Positions 18,407 through 28,177 are shown, numbered from the stretch's first letter. The stretch: DNA of 60,314 bases from Nitrosospira multiformis (GCF_003050865.1 NZ_QAOK01000021.1:1-60314), one strand, 5' to 3'. The notes: generated by a model not told the origin, from the sequence alone. Made by a program: numbers and translations.

Positions 18407-18782
18407 CGATACTTTGCTCCAGATCGCACCGGAAAAATAGAACAGGGAGCGGAATCCTGATAGTTGAAGCAGGTTGTCATGGGTGCCGCTATGGTCTTTG
18501 CGGTCTTTCCAGATACGCAGGACACCTCCGTCTCCGATGTCAATGCCGGGAATAATGGGATTGCGTGTAGCAGTTTGCAAAACTTGTCGAGATATCCTTT
18601 CTGCTCCGGAGGCCAGTGGGGCGTACCGGAATGTATTTTGTATTAAGGTGCTTCGCAAGGTAACAGGGAATGTTCTTTCTGTCGGGTTTCCTGGTGGGAA
18701 ATTTGACCGTCAAGGCAGATCTCATCGAGAGGCATGCTGCTATTTGATAATGACAAAATAGAGCGCATACCGTTTTTACTCT
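18407..18782. other. Upstream region of pelA
   Basis: This stretch separates pelA from ygfZ. It is open in the pelA frame back to 18658 but lacks protein-like composition. The pel promoter should lie here or just beyond; an AT-rich patch (about 18740-18782, TTTGATAATGACAAAATAGAG) is the most likely place, but no clear -35/-10 pair or FleQ-like site could be assigned. Confidence 0.35.
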
Positions 18783-19829
18783 TTACTGGATTGCGGAATA
18801 GGGCAGCGGCATAATTCCCAGCGCGGGACCATCCAGCGATTTCCAGTGAATTTCACCTGCTTCGACACTGCTGGCCTGAATGACAGCCAGCAGATCGGTT
18901 CCTCCGTCGGAGGACGATGCCGGGTTGACTACCATACCCGCGGACTGTTCCCCCAAATCGGCGCTGAATAACTCATCCCCCGCTTCGATTGGCAAGTCAC
19001 ACGTTTCCGAACGAATATTTGCAAGATACATGCGCCGCTTTATTTTGCCGAGATACTGGGTGCGGGCGACGATTTCCTGACCGGGATAACAGCCTTTCTG
19101 AAAGCTTATCCCGCCGAGGGCATCCAGGTTCACCATCTGTGGCACGAATTGTTCCTGAGTTGCAGGCAGGATGTGGGGAATACCTGCCCGGATTTCCAGC
19201 CAGTCCCAACAGGGCTTCCCTACCGGCACCGCATTTCTGCTCAAATCTTCCCAGATCGTGGGCGCCTGCTCCGGAAGAATGAGGAGTTGAAAGCGATCCT
19301 CTGCAAGACGGATGATGCTGCCTTTTTCGCCATGCCTCACTCCCAGCGGCGCGGCAGGAATTTCACCCAGGATCTCCCTTAACAGAGCCGCGGCGTGGCA
19401 GCCCGCAACCCCTATGCGGACCCAGGCTCCGCTGCTGTCCGCCAACTTGACCTTGGCCCGCAGCACATACATGGCAAGGCGCTTCTGGATCCCCGCGAGC
19501 AACATTGCGGGCAACTGCATGAGATAACCGTCATCAGTTGTGCGCAAAATAAGAAAAGTCGCGAGAATTCTGCCTTTCGGATTGCAATAACTTCCGTAGG
19601 AGGCTCCTGAGGCAGTGACACGCCTTATGTCGCAACTCAACTGTCCTTGCAGAAAAGTTTCCGCATCCTCCCCCCCAAAGTGAATCAGGCCAAAATGAGA
19701 AAGATCACTCAGCACGTTGGCAGATCGGGTACTCTCAAGTTCGGCAGCAGCATTGCCGTAGCTGACAATGCAGTCTTCCCGAAAAATCGCACCACGGCTT
19801 TGCAGGTAGGAGCGCCAGACAGGATTCAT
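18783..19829 (-). CDS. ygfZ: YgfZ, folate-binding Fe-S assembly/tRNA-modification factor
   Basis: Member of the YgfZ/GcvT family, tetrahydrofolate-dependent proteins that help assemble or repair certain Fe-S enzymes such as the tRNA methylthiotransferase MiaB. The 348-residue product carries the diagnostic KGCYPGQEIVAR motif (about residues 245-256) with its redox-active Cys, and the GcvT-like N-terminal fold (LSDLSHFGLIHFGGEDAETFLQGQL). The length is typical. It is transcribed away from the YgfX-like gene, which starts 112 bp away; in enterobacteria ygfX, sdhE and ygfZ are neighbours, so the pairing here is a partial relic of that arrangement (inference). Confidence 0.92.
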   Translation of the reverse strand: MNPVWRSYLQSRGAIFREDCIVSYGNAAAELESTRSANVLSDLSHFGLIHFGGEDAETFLQGQLSCDIRRVTASGASYGSYCNPKGRILATFLILRTTDDGYLMQLPAMLLAGIQKRLAMYVLRAKVKLADSSGAWVRIGVAGCHAAALLREILGEIPAAPLGVRHGEKGSIIRLAEDRFQLLILPEQAPTIWEDLSRNAVPVGKPCWDWLEIRAGIPHILPATQEQFVPQMVNLDALGGISFQKGCYPGQEIVARTQYLGKIKRRMYLANIRSETCDLPIEAGDELFSADLGEQSAGMVVNPASSSDGGTDLLAVIQASSVEAGEIHWKSLDGPALGIMPLPYSAIQ

Positions 19830-19941
19830 GTAAAGGCAGATGCTCGAAGAAGGCCCGAAAAAGGGTTAATTATAAAGCATACACTCCAGCTAGGCGGCAA
19901 ACTGCCCGCACTGAGACAATAGTTCATCAATATTTTAGAAC

Positions 19942-19992
19942 ATGCAACCCGTTATGCAACTGCCAGTTATGCAACTGCAACCCGTTATGCAA
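19942..19992 (+). repeat. Imperfect tandem repeat carrying four in-frame start codons
   Basis: The unit ATGCAACxxCxxGTT recurs with 12-, 15- and 18-nt periods, so ATGCAA occurs at 19942, 19954, 19969 and 19987, all in frame. All unit lengths are multiples of three, so gain or loss by slippage would keep the reading frame of the downstream YgfX-like gene. Confidence 0.8.
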
Positions 19993-20490
19993 CCCCCTGC
20001 GCCTTTTCTCGTCGTTCACCTGAAATCATCCCGAACGTTAGGAGTAGTGCTCGGCTTCGCCCACTTTGTGGCTATTGTACTGTTGTGGCCCCTGATGATG
20101 CCACCTTCAGTCAAATTGACGGGCTCCGCTTTGCTCGTCATCAGCCTTGTTTTCTACCTGAGGCGCTACGCATTGTTGCGCTCGCCGGATTCCGTTTCCA
20201 GTCTCGAAGTAACTGATGAAATGGTATGCATCCTGAATACCCGCGATGGCGGGCAGATCGCCTGTGCCTTGCTTGGCAGCAGTTTCGTCGCACCCTATCT
20301 GACCGTGCTCGACTTGAACCCCCTGAAAATCGATAAAACAGACGCCTCCCCGCGACAGCTGAGCCAATACTTTTCGCGCAGCGTTGTAATCCTTCCCGAT
20401 GGAATAAACCCTGAGGAGTTCAGGCAGTTACGGGTGCTGTTGCGGTGGAAGTGGAGAAACCAGAGAGGTGAATTGAGCCGGCCTGAATAG
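19942..20490 (+). CDS. YgfX-like small membrane protein (CptA/DUF1434-type)
   Basis: The 182-residue protein has two adjacent N-terminal transmembrane segments (about residues 32-52 VVLGFAHFVAIVLLWPLMM and 58-75) and a small soluble C-terminal domain. This is the layout of YgfX (CptA), reported in E. coli as an inner-membrane partner of SdhE/YgfY. Its position next to ygfZ supports the call, although sequence similarity in this family is weak. Four in-frame ATG codons (19942, 19954, 19969, 19987) lie in a short imperfect tandem repeat, so the true start is uncertain; the fourth (19987) is closest to the usual N-terminus. No sdhE-like frame is adjacent. Confidence 0.65.
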   Translation: MQPVMQLPVMQLQPVMQPPAPFLVVHLKSSRTLGVVLGFAHFVAIVLLWPLMMPPSVKLTGSALLVISLVFYLRRYALLRSPDSVSSLEVTDEMVCILNTRDGGQIACALLGSSFVAPYLTVLDLNPLKIDKTDASPRQLSQYFSRSVVILPDGINPEEFRQLRVLLRWKWRNQRGELSRPE

Positions 20491-20775
20491 CCGGCTGCTT
20501 CTGTAATAATCCGCATCAATTACCCTGCCGGTTGGTTATGCATAAAAACGCATAAACAAATGAATTAATATTGGTTCACCAGGGAAAACAGAACTGATAA
20601 CTTTCGGAGTGTGGTTATTCTCCGTTGTTGTTGTGATTTTCAAGGCGCTGGCCATCGGCTCGCGCCTTTTCTTTATCGCACCTCTGGGGAGCCATAATGA
20701 TTTTTGAATCAGGATCCCGCATCCCATCATCCGCTCGAACCGATCACGACAATAACAGGCTGCAGGCTTATAAAT

Positions 20776-21720
20776 ATGAACTTTCAACAACTGCGCATCA
20801 TCCATGAGACAGTCCGCCAGAACTATAACCTGACCGAAGCGGCCAACGCCCTGTTCACCTCCCAGTCCGGCGTCAGCAAACACATCAAGGATCTTGAAGA
20901 TGAATTGGGCGTCGAATTGTTCGTGCGCAAAGGCAAACGACTGCTCGGCTTGACCAATCCAGGCAAGGAACTGATAGAGATTGTCGAGCGCATCCTTCTG
21001 GATGCAAAGAATGTCAAGCGTCTGGCTGAACAGTTCAGCAAGCGGGATAAGGGACGGCTGACCATCGCCACTACGCACACGCAGGCGCAGTACGCACTCC
21101 CCACGGTGGTCACGCAATTCAAGAAAACCTTTCCCCAGGTGCATCTCGTTCTGCATCAGGCCAGCCCCGGTGAAATCGTATCGATGCTGCTGGACGGAGT
21201 GGCCGATATCGGCATTGCCACCGAAGCATTGGAGAGTGTTGCAGAACTGGCCTCTTTTCCTTATTACTCGTGGCACCACGCTGTCATTGTGCCGCACGGA
21301 CACCCGCTGGAAGCAATACAGCCGCTCACGCTTGAAAGCATTGCAGAGTTCCCGGTCATCACTTATCACGAAGGCTTCACCGGCCGGGCGGGAATTGATC
21401 AGACCTTTGCCAGGGCAGGATTAGTGCTGGACATCGCCATGTCCGCACTCGATGCAGACGTCATCAAAACGTACGTGGAACTGGGGCTGGGGGTGGGTCT
21501 TGTTGCGTCAATGGCCTTCAATCCCGTGCGGGATGCCCGGCTGACTCTGCTGGACAGTTCACACCTGTTCGGGCAAAACACTACCAACATCTCGATCCGC
21601 CGCGGCCATTACCTGCGGGGGTACGCCTACCGATTCATCGAGCTTTGCCTTCCTTCTCTGACGGAAGCTGCTATCCGGGCGGGTGTGAGGCCGCGAGCGG
21701 GAGTGGAGCTCGGCGACTGA
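20776..21720 (+). CDS. cysB: CysB-like LysR-family transcriptional regulator
   Basis: LysR-type regulator of the CysB/Cbl group, which controls sulfate/sulfur assimilation genes in response to O- or N-acetylserine. The 314-residue product starts MNFQQLRIIHETVRQNYNLT, typical of CysB, with the helix-turn-helix in TEAANALFTSQSGVSKHIKD (about residues 19-38) and an effector domain containing the conserved TTHTQARY-like segment (TTHTQAQYALP). I use ATG 20776 rather than the TTG at 20704, because only the ATG gives the family N-terminus. The pelF-sized antisense frame overlapping it is a shadow. The gene converges on an ABC exporter gene. Confidence 0.88.
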   Translation: MNFQQLRIIHETVRQNYNLTEAANALFTSQSGVSKHIKDLEDELGVELFVRKGKRLLGLTNPGKELIEIVERILLDAKNVKRLAEQFSKRDKGRLTIATTHTQAQYALPTVVTQFKKTFPQVHLVLHQASPGEIVSMLLDGVADIGIATEALESVAELASFPYYSWHHAVIVPHGHPLEAIQPLTLESIAEFPVITYHEGFTGRAGIDQTFARAGLVLDIAMSALDADVIKTYVELGLGVGLVASMAFNPVRDARLTLLDSSHLFGQNTTNISIRRGHYLRGYAYRFIELCLPSLTEAAIRAGVRPRAGVELGD

Positions 21721-21784
21721 CTGCCGAAACGATCGAAAACCGTTTGAACCGCAGGAGATATCGGCTTTCTCAAGTGGAATACTC

Positions 21785-23614
21785 CTATACATCTTCCCCC
21801 AGAAACCCGCCACTCTGATGCTCCCAGAGCCCGGCATAGAGACCCTTCAGGGCGATCAGGCTTTGATGCGTTCCTTCCTCTACGATCCGGCCCTTGTCGA
21901 TCACGATCAACCGATCCATGGCAGCAATGGTCGACAGGCGATGCGCTATGGCGATCACCGTCTTGCCCTCCATCAGGCGGTAGAGGCTTGACTGAATGAC
22001 TGACTCCACTTCAGAGTCCAGCGCACTGGTAGCTTCGTCAAGCAGAAGAATCGGCGCGTTTTTCAGCATTACCCTCGCTATGGCGATCCGCTGGCGCTGG
22101 CCGCCCGAAAGCTTTATCCCACGCTCTCCTACATGCGCATCATAGCCGCGGCGTTCCCCAGGGTCTGTCAGGCCCATGATGAAATCGTGCGCCTCCGCCT
22201 TTTTTGCAGCGGCGATCGTTTCCGCATCGGTTGCGTCAGGTCGTCCATACGCGATGTTGTCCCTTACTGAACGATGCATGAGGGACGTATCCTGCGTAAC
22301 CATGCCGATATTGGCGCGCAAACTGTCCTGGGTAACGTACCGGATGTCCTGCCCGTCGATCAGTATGCGCCCCTCCTCCACATCATAAAAGCGAAGCAGC
22401 AAGTTGACGAGAGTGGATTTACCCGCGCCCGAGCGTCCGACCAGACCGATCTTTTCACCCGGCCTGATATGCAGCGAAAGATGATCTATTACGGGGATGT
22501 CGCCCCCGTAGCAGAAAACCACATCTTCAAACCGTATCTCGGCGGCTTTAATCTGAAGACGTTTTGCAGCGGGATGGTCGGTCACCACGTGGGGACGTGA
22601 CAAGGTGGTGATTCCATCGCGTACGGTACCTACCTGTTCGAATAATGAAGTCATTTCCCACATGATCCAATGCGACATCCCGTTAAGCCGCAACGACATG
22701 GCGCCGACAGCCGCCACCGCCCCCACGCCGATCTGCCCATCCACCCACAACAGCAAAGCAACCGCAATTGCACTGATGATGAGACTTGCCCCCATCACCT
22801 GGTTCACGGTTTCAAACCGGGTGATCAACCTCATCTGGCTATGTACTGTCCCCAGAAACTCCTGCATCGCCAGTTTGGCATAACCGGCCTCCCTGCCGGC
22901 GTGAGAGAAGAGTTTTACGGTGGCGATATTCGTATAGGCATCACTGATGCGTCCCGTCATCAAGGCGCGCGCATCCGCCTGGGATTGGGATACCCGGCTG
23001 AGCCTGGGCACAAAATAGCGCAGCGCGCAGATATAGAGAGCGAACCACCCCCCAAAAGGTATCAATATCCAGAGATTGAATGTGCCCACCACGGCAACCA
23101 GGGTAAAAAAGTAAATCGTTACATAGACAAGTATATCGCCGAGAATAAAGCAGACATCTCGCAGCGCGAGAGCAGTTTGCATCACCTTGGCCGCCACCCG
23201 TCCCGCAAATTCGTCCTGATAGAAATGCATGCTCTGGTTCAGCATCAGCCGATGGAAATTCCAGCGCAGGCGCATCGGAAAATTTCCGCCCAACACCTGA
23301 TGCTTGACGAGGTTCTGTATACCCACCAACAGGGGACTTGCAACCAGCAGTCCAGCGAACAGAAGAAGCGTGTTCCGCTCCTGTTCCCATAAAAGAGAGG
23401 GCGGTATCTGATTGAGCCAGTCGACGACTTTTCCCAGCATCGCGAACAATAAGGCTTCAAACGCACCGATTGATGCGGTAAGCAGCGTCATCGCCACTAG
23501 GTATCGCCTTACGCCCTCGGTTGCTTCCCAGATAAAGGTAAAAAAACCTTTTGGGGGGATCCTGTCGGTGGGATCGGGATAGGGGTAAATCAGTTTCTCG
23601 AAATAGCTGAGCAT
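21785..23614 (-). CDS. ABC exporter, fused permease and ATPase (MsbA/multidrug type)
   Basis: Half-size ABC exporter with an N-terminal six-helix membrane domain (about residues 35-330) and a C-terminal ATPase. The ATPase motifs are clear: Walker A GRSGAGKST (about 395-403), signature LSGGQRQRIAIARV (about 503), Walker B APILLLDEATSALD, and the H-loop IAIAHRLST. It would act as a homodimer or with an unseen partner; the substrate (drug, lipid or peptide) cannot be told. The 609-residue length is normal. It is a single-gene unit converging on the cysB-like gene, which ends 64 bp away. Confidence 0.92.
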   Translation of the reverse strand: MLSYFEKLIYPYPDPTDRIPPKGFFTFIWEATEGVRRYLVAMTLLTASIGAFEALLFAMLGKVVDWLNQIPPSLLWEQERNTLLLFAGLLVASPLLVGIQNLVKHQVLGGNFPMRLRWNFHRLMLNQSMHFYQDEFAGRVAAKVMQTALALRDVCFILGDILVYVTIYFFTLVAVVGTFNLWILIPFGGWFALYICALRYFVPRLSRVSQSQADARALMTGRISDAYTNIATVKLFSHAGREAGYAKLAMQEFLGTVHSQMRLITRFETVNQVMGASLIISAIAVALLLWVDGQIGVGAVAAVGAMSLRLNGMSHWIMWEMTSLFEQVGTVRDGITTLSRPHVVTDHPAAKRLQIKAAEIRFEDVVFCYGGDIPVIDHLSLHIRPGEKIGLVGRSGAGKSTLVNLLLRFYDVEEGRILIDGQDIRYVTQDSLRANIGMVTQDTSLMHRSVRDNIAYGRPDATDAETIAAAKKAEAHDFIMGLTDPGERRGYDAHVGERGIKLSGGQRQRIAIARVMLKNAPILLLDEATSALDSEVESVIQSSLYRLMEGKTVIAIAHRLSTIAAMDRLIVIDKGRIVEEGTHQSLIALKGLYAGLWEHQSGGFLGEDV

Positions 23615-23813
23615 TTAAACCACTGTAGGCAATCTATGGCGAAGCGAATCATGCCAAATCTGGTGTGACCAGATCCGATCTTTGCTGGATCCTGTGACTA
23701 CCATGGGAAGAAATATTCCGCCTGCTGTCTGAACACTTCCCGAAATCGAGGCAGGATATACAATAACATTGTTCTCCACCACACTCTCGATCAATCACTA
23801 TCTGCGACTATCC

Positions 23814-24749
23814 ATGCCTGGCGCCTATGCACACCTTACTATGGTGAACCTGGTCAAGGAACCGGACCGGCTGGAAAAGTCCGGGTTTCCTCCGGAAGCA
23901 ATTGTCCCGGTACTGGATTACTTCCGTTTCTGTGAGCTTGGCGCGGTCAGCCCTGATTATCCCTATCTGGACATTGCTCACTCCAGCGCTGGCGAGTGGG
24001 CGGATCGGATGCACTATCAGAGAACCGGCGAAATGATCAAAGCGGGGGTCGAGTGGATCAAAAAACTCGATGGAGCATCCCTGCAAAAGGCATTTTCATG
24101 GCTCCTGGGATATACCAGCCATGTCGTTACTGATACGACGATTCATCCTGTCATCGAACTCAAGGTAGGTGAATACCGGAAGAACAAGGATAAGCACAGG
24201 ATATGCGAAATGCATCAGGATGCCTATATTTTCCAGCGATTGAATATCGGTGAGATCGGCCTGGCGGAACATCTGGATTCCGGAATCTGGGGCTGCTGCG
24301 ATAAACCTGGCAGCGGAAAACTCGATCCTGCCGTTACACTCGCCTGGCAGAGCATGCTTGAAACCTGTTATGCCAGTGCTTATCAAACCGACCCTCCAGT
24401 TATCGATAATTGGCACAGCGCATTCAAGTTCGTTGTCGACAAAGCGGAAGAAGGAAATTTACTTCCTCCCTTTGCCCGACATGTCGCTGCCAACATCGGT
24501 TTGACCTACCCTGCGGTTGACGATCTCGACCCGCAATATCTGGAAAGCCTTGCGACCCCGCTTGAACTCATGAGCTATGATGCGATATTTGATCGCGCCC
24601 TGGAGAATGTTCTTGCTACCTGGTCGCACATCGCCAAGGCCGTCTTCGAAAACGACAATAGCTACCTGACGGCCGTGGTGAATTGCAATCTGGATACAGG
24701 AAAAGACGATCAGGGCAACCTTATCCATTGGCAAAAGGTTGCCTCATGA
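23814..24749 (+). CDS. Zinc-dependent phospholipase C-like protein
   Basis: The 311-residue protein begins MPGAYAHLTMVNLV and contains spaced His/Asp residues (DIAHSSAGEWADRMHY, YTSHVVTDTTIHPV, EMHQDA), the pattern of the zinc-dependent phospholipase C / S1-P1-like family often annotated in proteobacteria. No signal peptide is seen, so it is probably cytosolic and its real substrate is unknown. I use ATG 23814; an upstream TTG at 23769 extends the frame by 15 residues without added family similarity. The TGA overlaps the ATG of the next gene, so the two are probably co-transcribed and coupled. Confidence 0.55.
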   Translation: MPGAYAHLTMVNLVKEPDRLEKSGFPPEAIVPVLDYFRFCELGAVSPDYPYLDIAHSSAGEWADRMHYQRTGEMIKAGVEWIKKLDGASLQKAFSWLLGYTSHVVTDTTIHPVIELKVGEYRKNKDKHRICEMHQDAYIFQRLNIGEIGLAEHLDSGIWGCCDKPGSGKLDPAVTLAWQSMLETCYASAYQTDPPVIDNWHSAFKFVVDKAEEGNLLPPFARHVAANIGLTYPAVDDLDPQYLESLATPLELMSYDAIFDRALENVLATWSHIAKAVFENDNSYLTAVVNCNLDTGKDDQGNLIHWQKVAS

Positions 24750-25183
24750 GCACACATCCTGCCGGTATCCTCGTCAGCATAACTATCGCGCTTGTACTAT
24801 CGCTCGTTGCAGGGTGCGCCCCCACCCCAAAGCATCCTTATAGCGAAGAGATGTTTATCAAGGCTTCAGCATTGACCAAACTCGCGGCTGCGGTGGAATC
24901 CACCGTTCGCTTCAAGAATCCCCCGTCCGGGCTCGATGAAAAGGAGCTGCTCGTGCGGGCAACGCAACATGACCCGGCGCTGCTCCGAAACTTTAAAGGT
25001 TATAAGGTGAGAGTGCTGCGCCAGGACAGGCATTCAGTCGTGCTGGTTTGCGATGCCTCCGGGCAGCGCGCCCTTCTCGAAGACGCCGGATGTTCCGGAC
25101 GCATGGACCGTCACCGCTGGGTGGGAAAGCCGCAGCCGTGCGAGTTTTCGATTGATACGAAAGAAGTGTGCGGGAGAAATTGA
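24746..25183 (+). CDS. Small lipoprotein of unknown function
   Basis: The 145-residue product begins at ATG 24746, overlapping the stop of the phospholipase-like gene as ATGA. It has a signal peptide ending in the lipobox LVAGC (Cys about residue 24), so it should be lipid-anchored. The mature part is mixed alpha/beta with three further Cys residues (VCDAS, AGCSG, PCEF, VCGRN region) that could form disulfides. I do not recognise the family. Coupling to the upstream gene suggests a shared role. Confidence 0.7.
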   Translation: MSTHPAGILVSITIALVLSLVAGCAPTPKHPYSEEMFIKASALTKLAAAVESTVRFKNPPSGLDEKELLVRATQHDPALLRNFKGYKVRVLRQDRHSVVLVCDASGQRALLEDAGCSGRMDRHRWVGKPQPCEFSIDTKEVCGRN

Positions 25184-25219
25184 TCGGGCTTGCCACCACG
25201 CAGCAGCTCACTTCACCTC

Positions 25220-26824
25220 TTACTGCTCCCGCTTCAACACCGTATCCCTCGCCTCCGGCAGCAAGTCCGGATAATCCTTGCTGTAGTGCAGGCCGCGGCT
25301 TTCATGGCGCAGCATCGCACTTTGCACGATCAGGTCCGCTGTATCCACGAGATTGCGCAATTCCAGCAGGTCATTCGTGACGTGGAAATTCGCGTAGTAC
25401 TCGTTGATCTCTTCGTGCAAAAGACTGATGCGGTGCTGCGCCCGCTGCAGCCGCTTAGTGGTGCGGACGATGCCGACGTAACTCCACATGAAGCGCCGCA
25501 ACTCATCCCAGTTATGGGAGATGACGATTTCCTCATCGGCGTTGGTCACGCGACTTTCATCCCATGGCGGCAATGCGGTGATGGGTTCAGGTATCTGCTG
25601 CATGATATCCCGAGCGGCGGCCTGTCCGAATACCAGGCACTCCAGCAGTGAATTGCTCGCCAGGCGATTGGCTCCGTGCAGACCGGTGTGCGCGGTTTCG
25701 CCAATCGCATAAAGATTGTCCAGATCAGTTTTTCCGTTCCAATCGGTGACGACACCGCCACATGTATAGTGAGCCGCAGGCACGACGGGAATCGGTTCTC
25801 TGGTGATATCGATGCCGAATTCCAGGCAGCGCTGGTAAATGGTCGGAAAATGCTCCTTCAGGAAGTTTGCCGGCTTGTGCGAGATATCCAGGTACACGCA
25901 GTCGAGCCCGCGCTTCTTCATTTCGAAGTCGATTGCGCGCGCCACGATGTCACGCGGGGCAAGTTCCGCACGTTCATCGTGCGCGGGCATGAAACGCGTG
26001 CCATCGGGCAGTTTCAGTAGCCCCCCCTCGCCTCGCACCGCTTCGCTGATGAGGAACGATTTGGCGTGAGGATGATAAAGGCAAGTGGGATGAAACTGGA
26101 TGAACTCCATATTCGCTATGCGGCAGCCTGCACGCCAGCCCATGGCGATGCCATCGCCGGTCGAAGTATCCGGATTGGTAGTGTAGAGATAGACTTTGCC
26201 CGCTCCACCCGTTGCCAGCACGGTGTTGCTCGCCGCTATGGTGCGCACCCTCCCTTCCCTGCTGTCCAGCACGTAAGCGCCAAGGCAGCGATTGCCGTTC
26301 CTGTGGGATCGCTCACCACGGCCAGCCAGTTTGGCGCTGGTGATCAGGTCGATCGCGACATGGTACTCCAGCACGGTGATATTCGGGTGGGCATGCGCTC
26401 TTTCGATCAGAGTCAATTGCACTGCCCTCCCGGTCGCATCCGCCGCATGAATGATGCGGCGCACGCTATGCCCGCCTTCACGGGTCAGATGATAGCCGGT
26501 CCCGTTGCCGCCATCGCGCGTGAAAGGCACTCCCTGATCGATCAGCCATTGGACCGCCTGGGGACCATTTTCCACTACATATCGCGTCACCTCTTCGTTG
26601 CAGAGACCCGCGCCTGCGACGAGAGTATCGTGGAGGTGAGCTTGGGGCGAATCTTCTTCCGATAATGTTGCGGCGATTCCCCCCTGCGCCCATCCGCTTG
26701 CTCCATCGAGCAGCGCACGCTTGGTGATGAGGCCTACTTTCCTGTTTTGCGCCAGATTGAGCGCGAGGGTGAGCCCAGCCAGGCCGCTGCCAATTATCAG
26801 GGTATCGAAATTAAGCTGTGACAC
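25220..26824 (-). CDS. nadB: L-aspartate oxidase
   Basis: FAD-dependent oxidase that converts L-aspartate to iminoaspartate, the first step of de novo NAD synthesis; NadA uses the product. The 534-residue length is standard. The N-terminal Rossmann motif is [13 protein letters not shown], followed by [12 protein letters not shown], and the family segments [22 protein letters not shown] and [13 protein letters not shown] are present, with catalytic Arg/His candidates in the C-terminal part. The aspartate-oxidase-specific [13 protein letters not shown] segment separates it from fumarate reductase/SdhA. It is a single-gene unit; nadA and nadC are not in the window. Confidence 0.95.
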   Translation of the reverse strand: MSQLNFDTLIIGSGLAGLTLALNLAQNRKVGLITKRALLDGASGWAQGGIAATLSEEDSPQAHLHDTLVAGAGLCNEEVTRYVVENGPQAVQWLIDQGVPFTRDGGNGTGYHLTREGGHSVRRIIHAADATGRAVQLTLIERAHAHPNITVLEYHVAIDLITSAKLAGRGERSHRNGNRCLGAYVLDSREGRVRTIAASNTVLATGGAGKVYLYTTNPDTSTGDGIAMGWRAGCRIANMEFIQFHPTCLYHPHAKSFLISEAVRGEGGLLKLPDGTRFMPAHDERAELAPRDIVARAIDFEMKKRGLDCVYLDISHKPANFLKEHFPTIYQRCLEFGIDITREPIPVVPAAHYTCGGVVTDWNGKTDLDNLYAIGETAHTGLHGANRLASNSLLECLVFGQAAARDIMQQIPEPITALPPWDESRVTNADEEIVISHNWDELRRFMWSYVGIVRTTKRLQRAQHRISLLHEEINEYYANFHVTNDLLELRNLVDTADLIVQSAMLRHESRGLHYSKDYPDLLPEARDTVLKREQ

Positions 26825-26905
26825 TGATCGTCGTTATCTGTTTTTGTGAGCAGGGAATGATAACAGACCTGACGAATGCATTTATGGCAGCAAAGTCACC
26901 GGGGT

Positions 26906-27014
26906 CAGAGTCGATTGTCGATTGTCGATTGATCTTCCATCTTCCGCCTCACTTCATTCTTTCTATAGATGCTGGGTGATTTTAACTCCAATCAACGAAG
27001 ATCAATCGACTCTG
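26906..27014. repeat. MITE-like inverted repeat with GTCGATT triplication
   Basis: TCGATTGATCTTC (26925-26937) is exactly repeated inverted at 26997-27009, with a 59-nt spacer. On the left side GTCGATT is present three times in tandem (26910-26930). The flanking phrase CCGGGGTCAGAGTCGATT resembles the ends of small non-autonomous elements spread by REP-associated transposases (recollection, not searched). The right arm overlaps the last codon and stop of the CDF gene. Confidence 0.6.
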
Positions 27015-27958
27015 ATTACCGGACAATAATGACTGATGGTGCCCTGTTCGATCTCCAGGGTACTGTGATGAATGGCGTAGCGCGCTTCCAGGGTCGTTCT
27101 GATGCTGTCCATGAAAGAATCGCCAGGATACCCATCTGGCATGACGAGGTGGACAGTGAGCGCGCTTTCGGTCGTGCTCAGGCCCCATATATGTAGCTCA
27201 TGTACGTCCGTCACACCCGGCTGGTTGCGCAGAAAAGCTTCGATCGCGGCAATGTCGATATGCGGGGGTACAGCGCTTAGCGCAAGTTGAACCGAATCGC
27301 GCAGAAGACCCCATGTATTGAAGATAATGACGACAACGACCATCAGGCTGATCACCGGGTCGAGCCAATACCATTGCGTGAAAAGGATCGCCACCCCGGA
27401 TACCAGAACGCCGGCCGAAACCGCGGCATCCGCCGCCATGTGCAGGAAAGCGCCGCGAATATTCAGGTCCTCCTTGCTCCCCTTCAAAAACAGCCAGGCA
27501 GACAGACCGTTGATCAGAAGACCAGCGGTCGCGACGACTGCAACGGTGAGACCGGCTACTATCGGGGGTTGCGAGAACCGCTGAAAAGCTTCCCAGGCGA
27601 TTGCACCGCATGCCACCAGGAGCAGAACAGCATTTGCCAGCGCGGCGAGTATCGAAGTGCTTCGCAAACCATAGGTATAACGTTCGCTGGGCGCCTTGCG
27701 GCTCAAAATCGCCGCGCCCCACGCTAACGCAAGCCCGAGCACATCCGATAAATTATGGCCTGCATCCGCCATGAGCGCCGTCGAGTTGGCGGCAAAGCCG
27801 TAACCGAACTCAACTACGACAAAGCCGGCGTTCAAGGCGATGGCAATAACGAACGCACGTCCATGATTGCGTGCGGGAGAGTGGTTGTGGTGTCCGGAGT
27901 GCCCGGTATGAGATGACATGCTGGAAAAACCGTGGCCGCGACTGTGATGACTTCCCAT
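27002..27958 (-). CDS. Cation diffusion facilitator (CzcD/ZitB-like metal exporter)
   Basis: Inner-membrane antiporter that expels divalent metals (Zn, Co, Cd or similar) in exchange for protons. The 318-residue product has a His-rich cytosolic N-terminus (SHHSRGHG, HTGHSGHHNH), six transmembrane segments from about residue 30 to 225, and the metal-site pattern HNLSDVLGLALAW in TM2 with HMAADAAVSAGVLVSG in TM5 (HxxxD pairs), then the C-terminal CDF domain (ELHIWGLSTTESALTVHLV). This is the CzcD/ZitB subgroup. I use ATG 27958 (MGSHHS); a TTG three codons upstream is the alternative. It is divergent from the copper-storage-like gene, about 220 bp away. Confidence 0.92.
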   Translation of the reverse strand: MGSHHSRGHGFSSMSSHTGHSGHHNHSPARNHGRAFVIAIALNAGFVVVEFGYGFAANSTALMADAGHNLSDVLGLALAWGAAILSRKAPSERYTYGLRSTSILAALANAVLLLVACGAIAWEAFQRFSQPPIVAGLTVAVVATAGLLINGLSAWLFLKGSKEDLNIRGAFLHMAADAAVSAGVLVSGVAILFTQWYWLDPVISLMVVVVIIFNTWGLLRDSVQLALSAVPPHIDIAAIEAFLRNQPGVTDVHELHIWGLSTTESALTVHLVMPDGYPGDSFMDSIRTTLEARYAIHHSTLEIEQGTISHYCPVIRVD

Positions 27959-28177
27959 CTGCCTCAATCTGGATGAAAGACGCGTAATCCGAACAATGAT
28001 AGCAACAATCCATCCCTATTCCTGCTTCGCCATCGCCCGTCTCCTTCCCGGCCCTGAATTTTATGTCTGCTAGCGTACAGAATCTGAAGCAGTGGCTGGC
28101 GCACATTATGTGCTAGCGGGTTTGATGAAGTTCCATCGCTCCTGAAAAATTTCTCAAAAACGGAGAAGGAGAAGACC

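Noticed and set aside
20536-21369. 277-codon open frame antisense to the CysB-like gene
   Set aside because: It lies across a well-supported LysR gene, has no family features and mirrors the codon pattern of the real gene.
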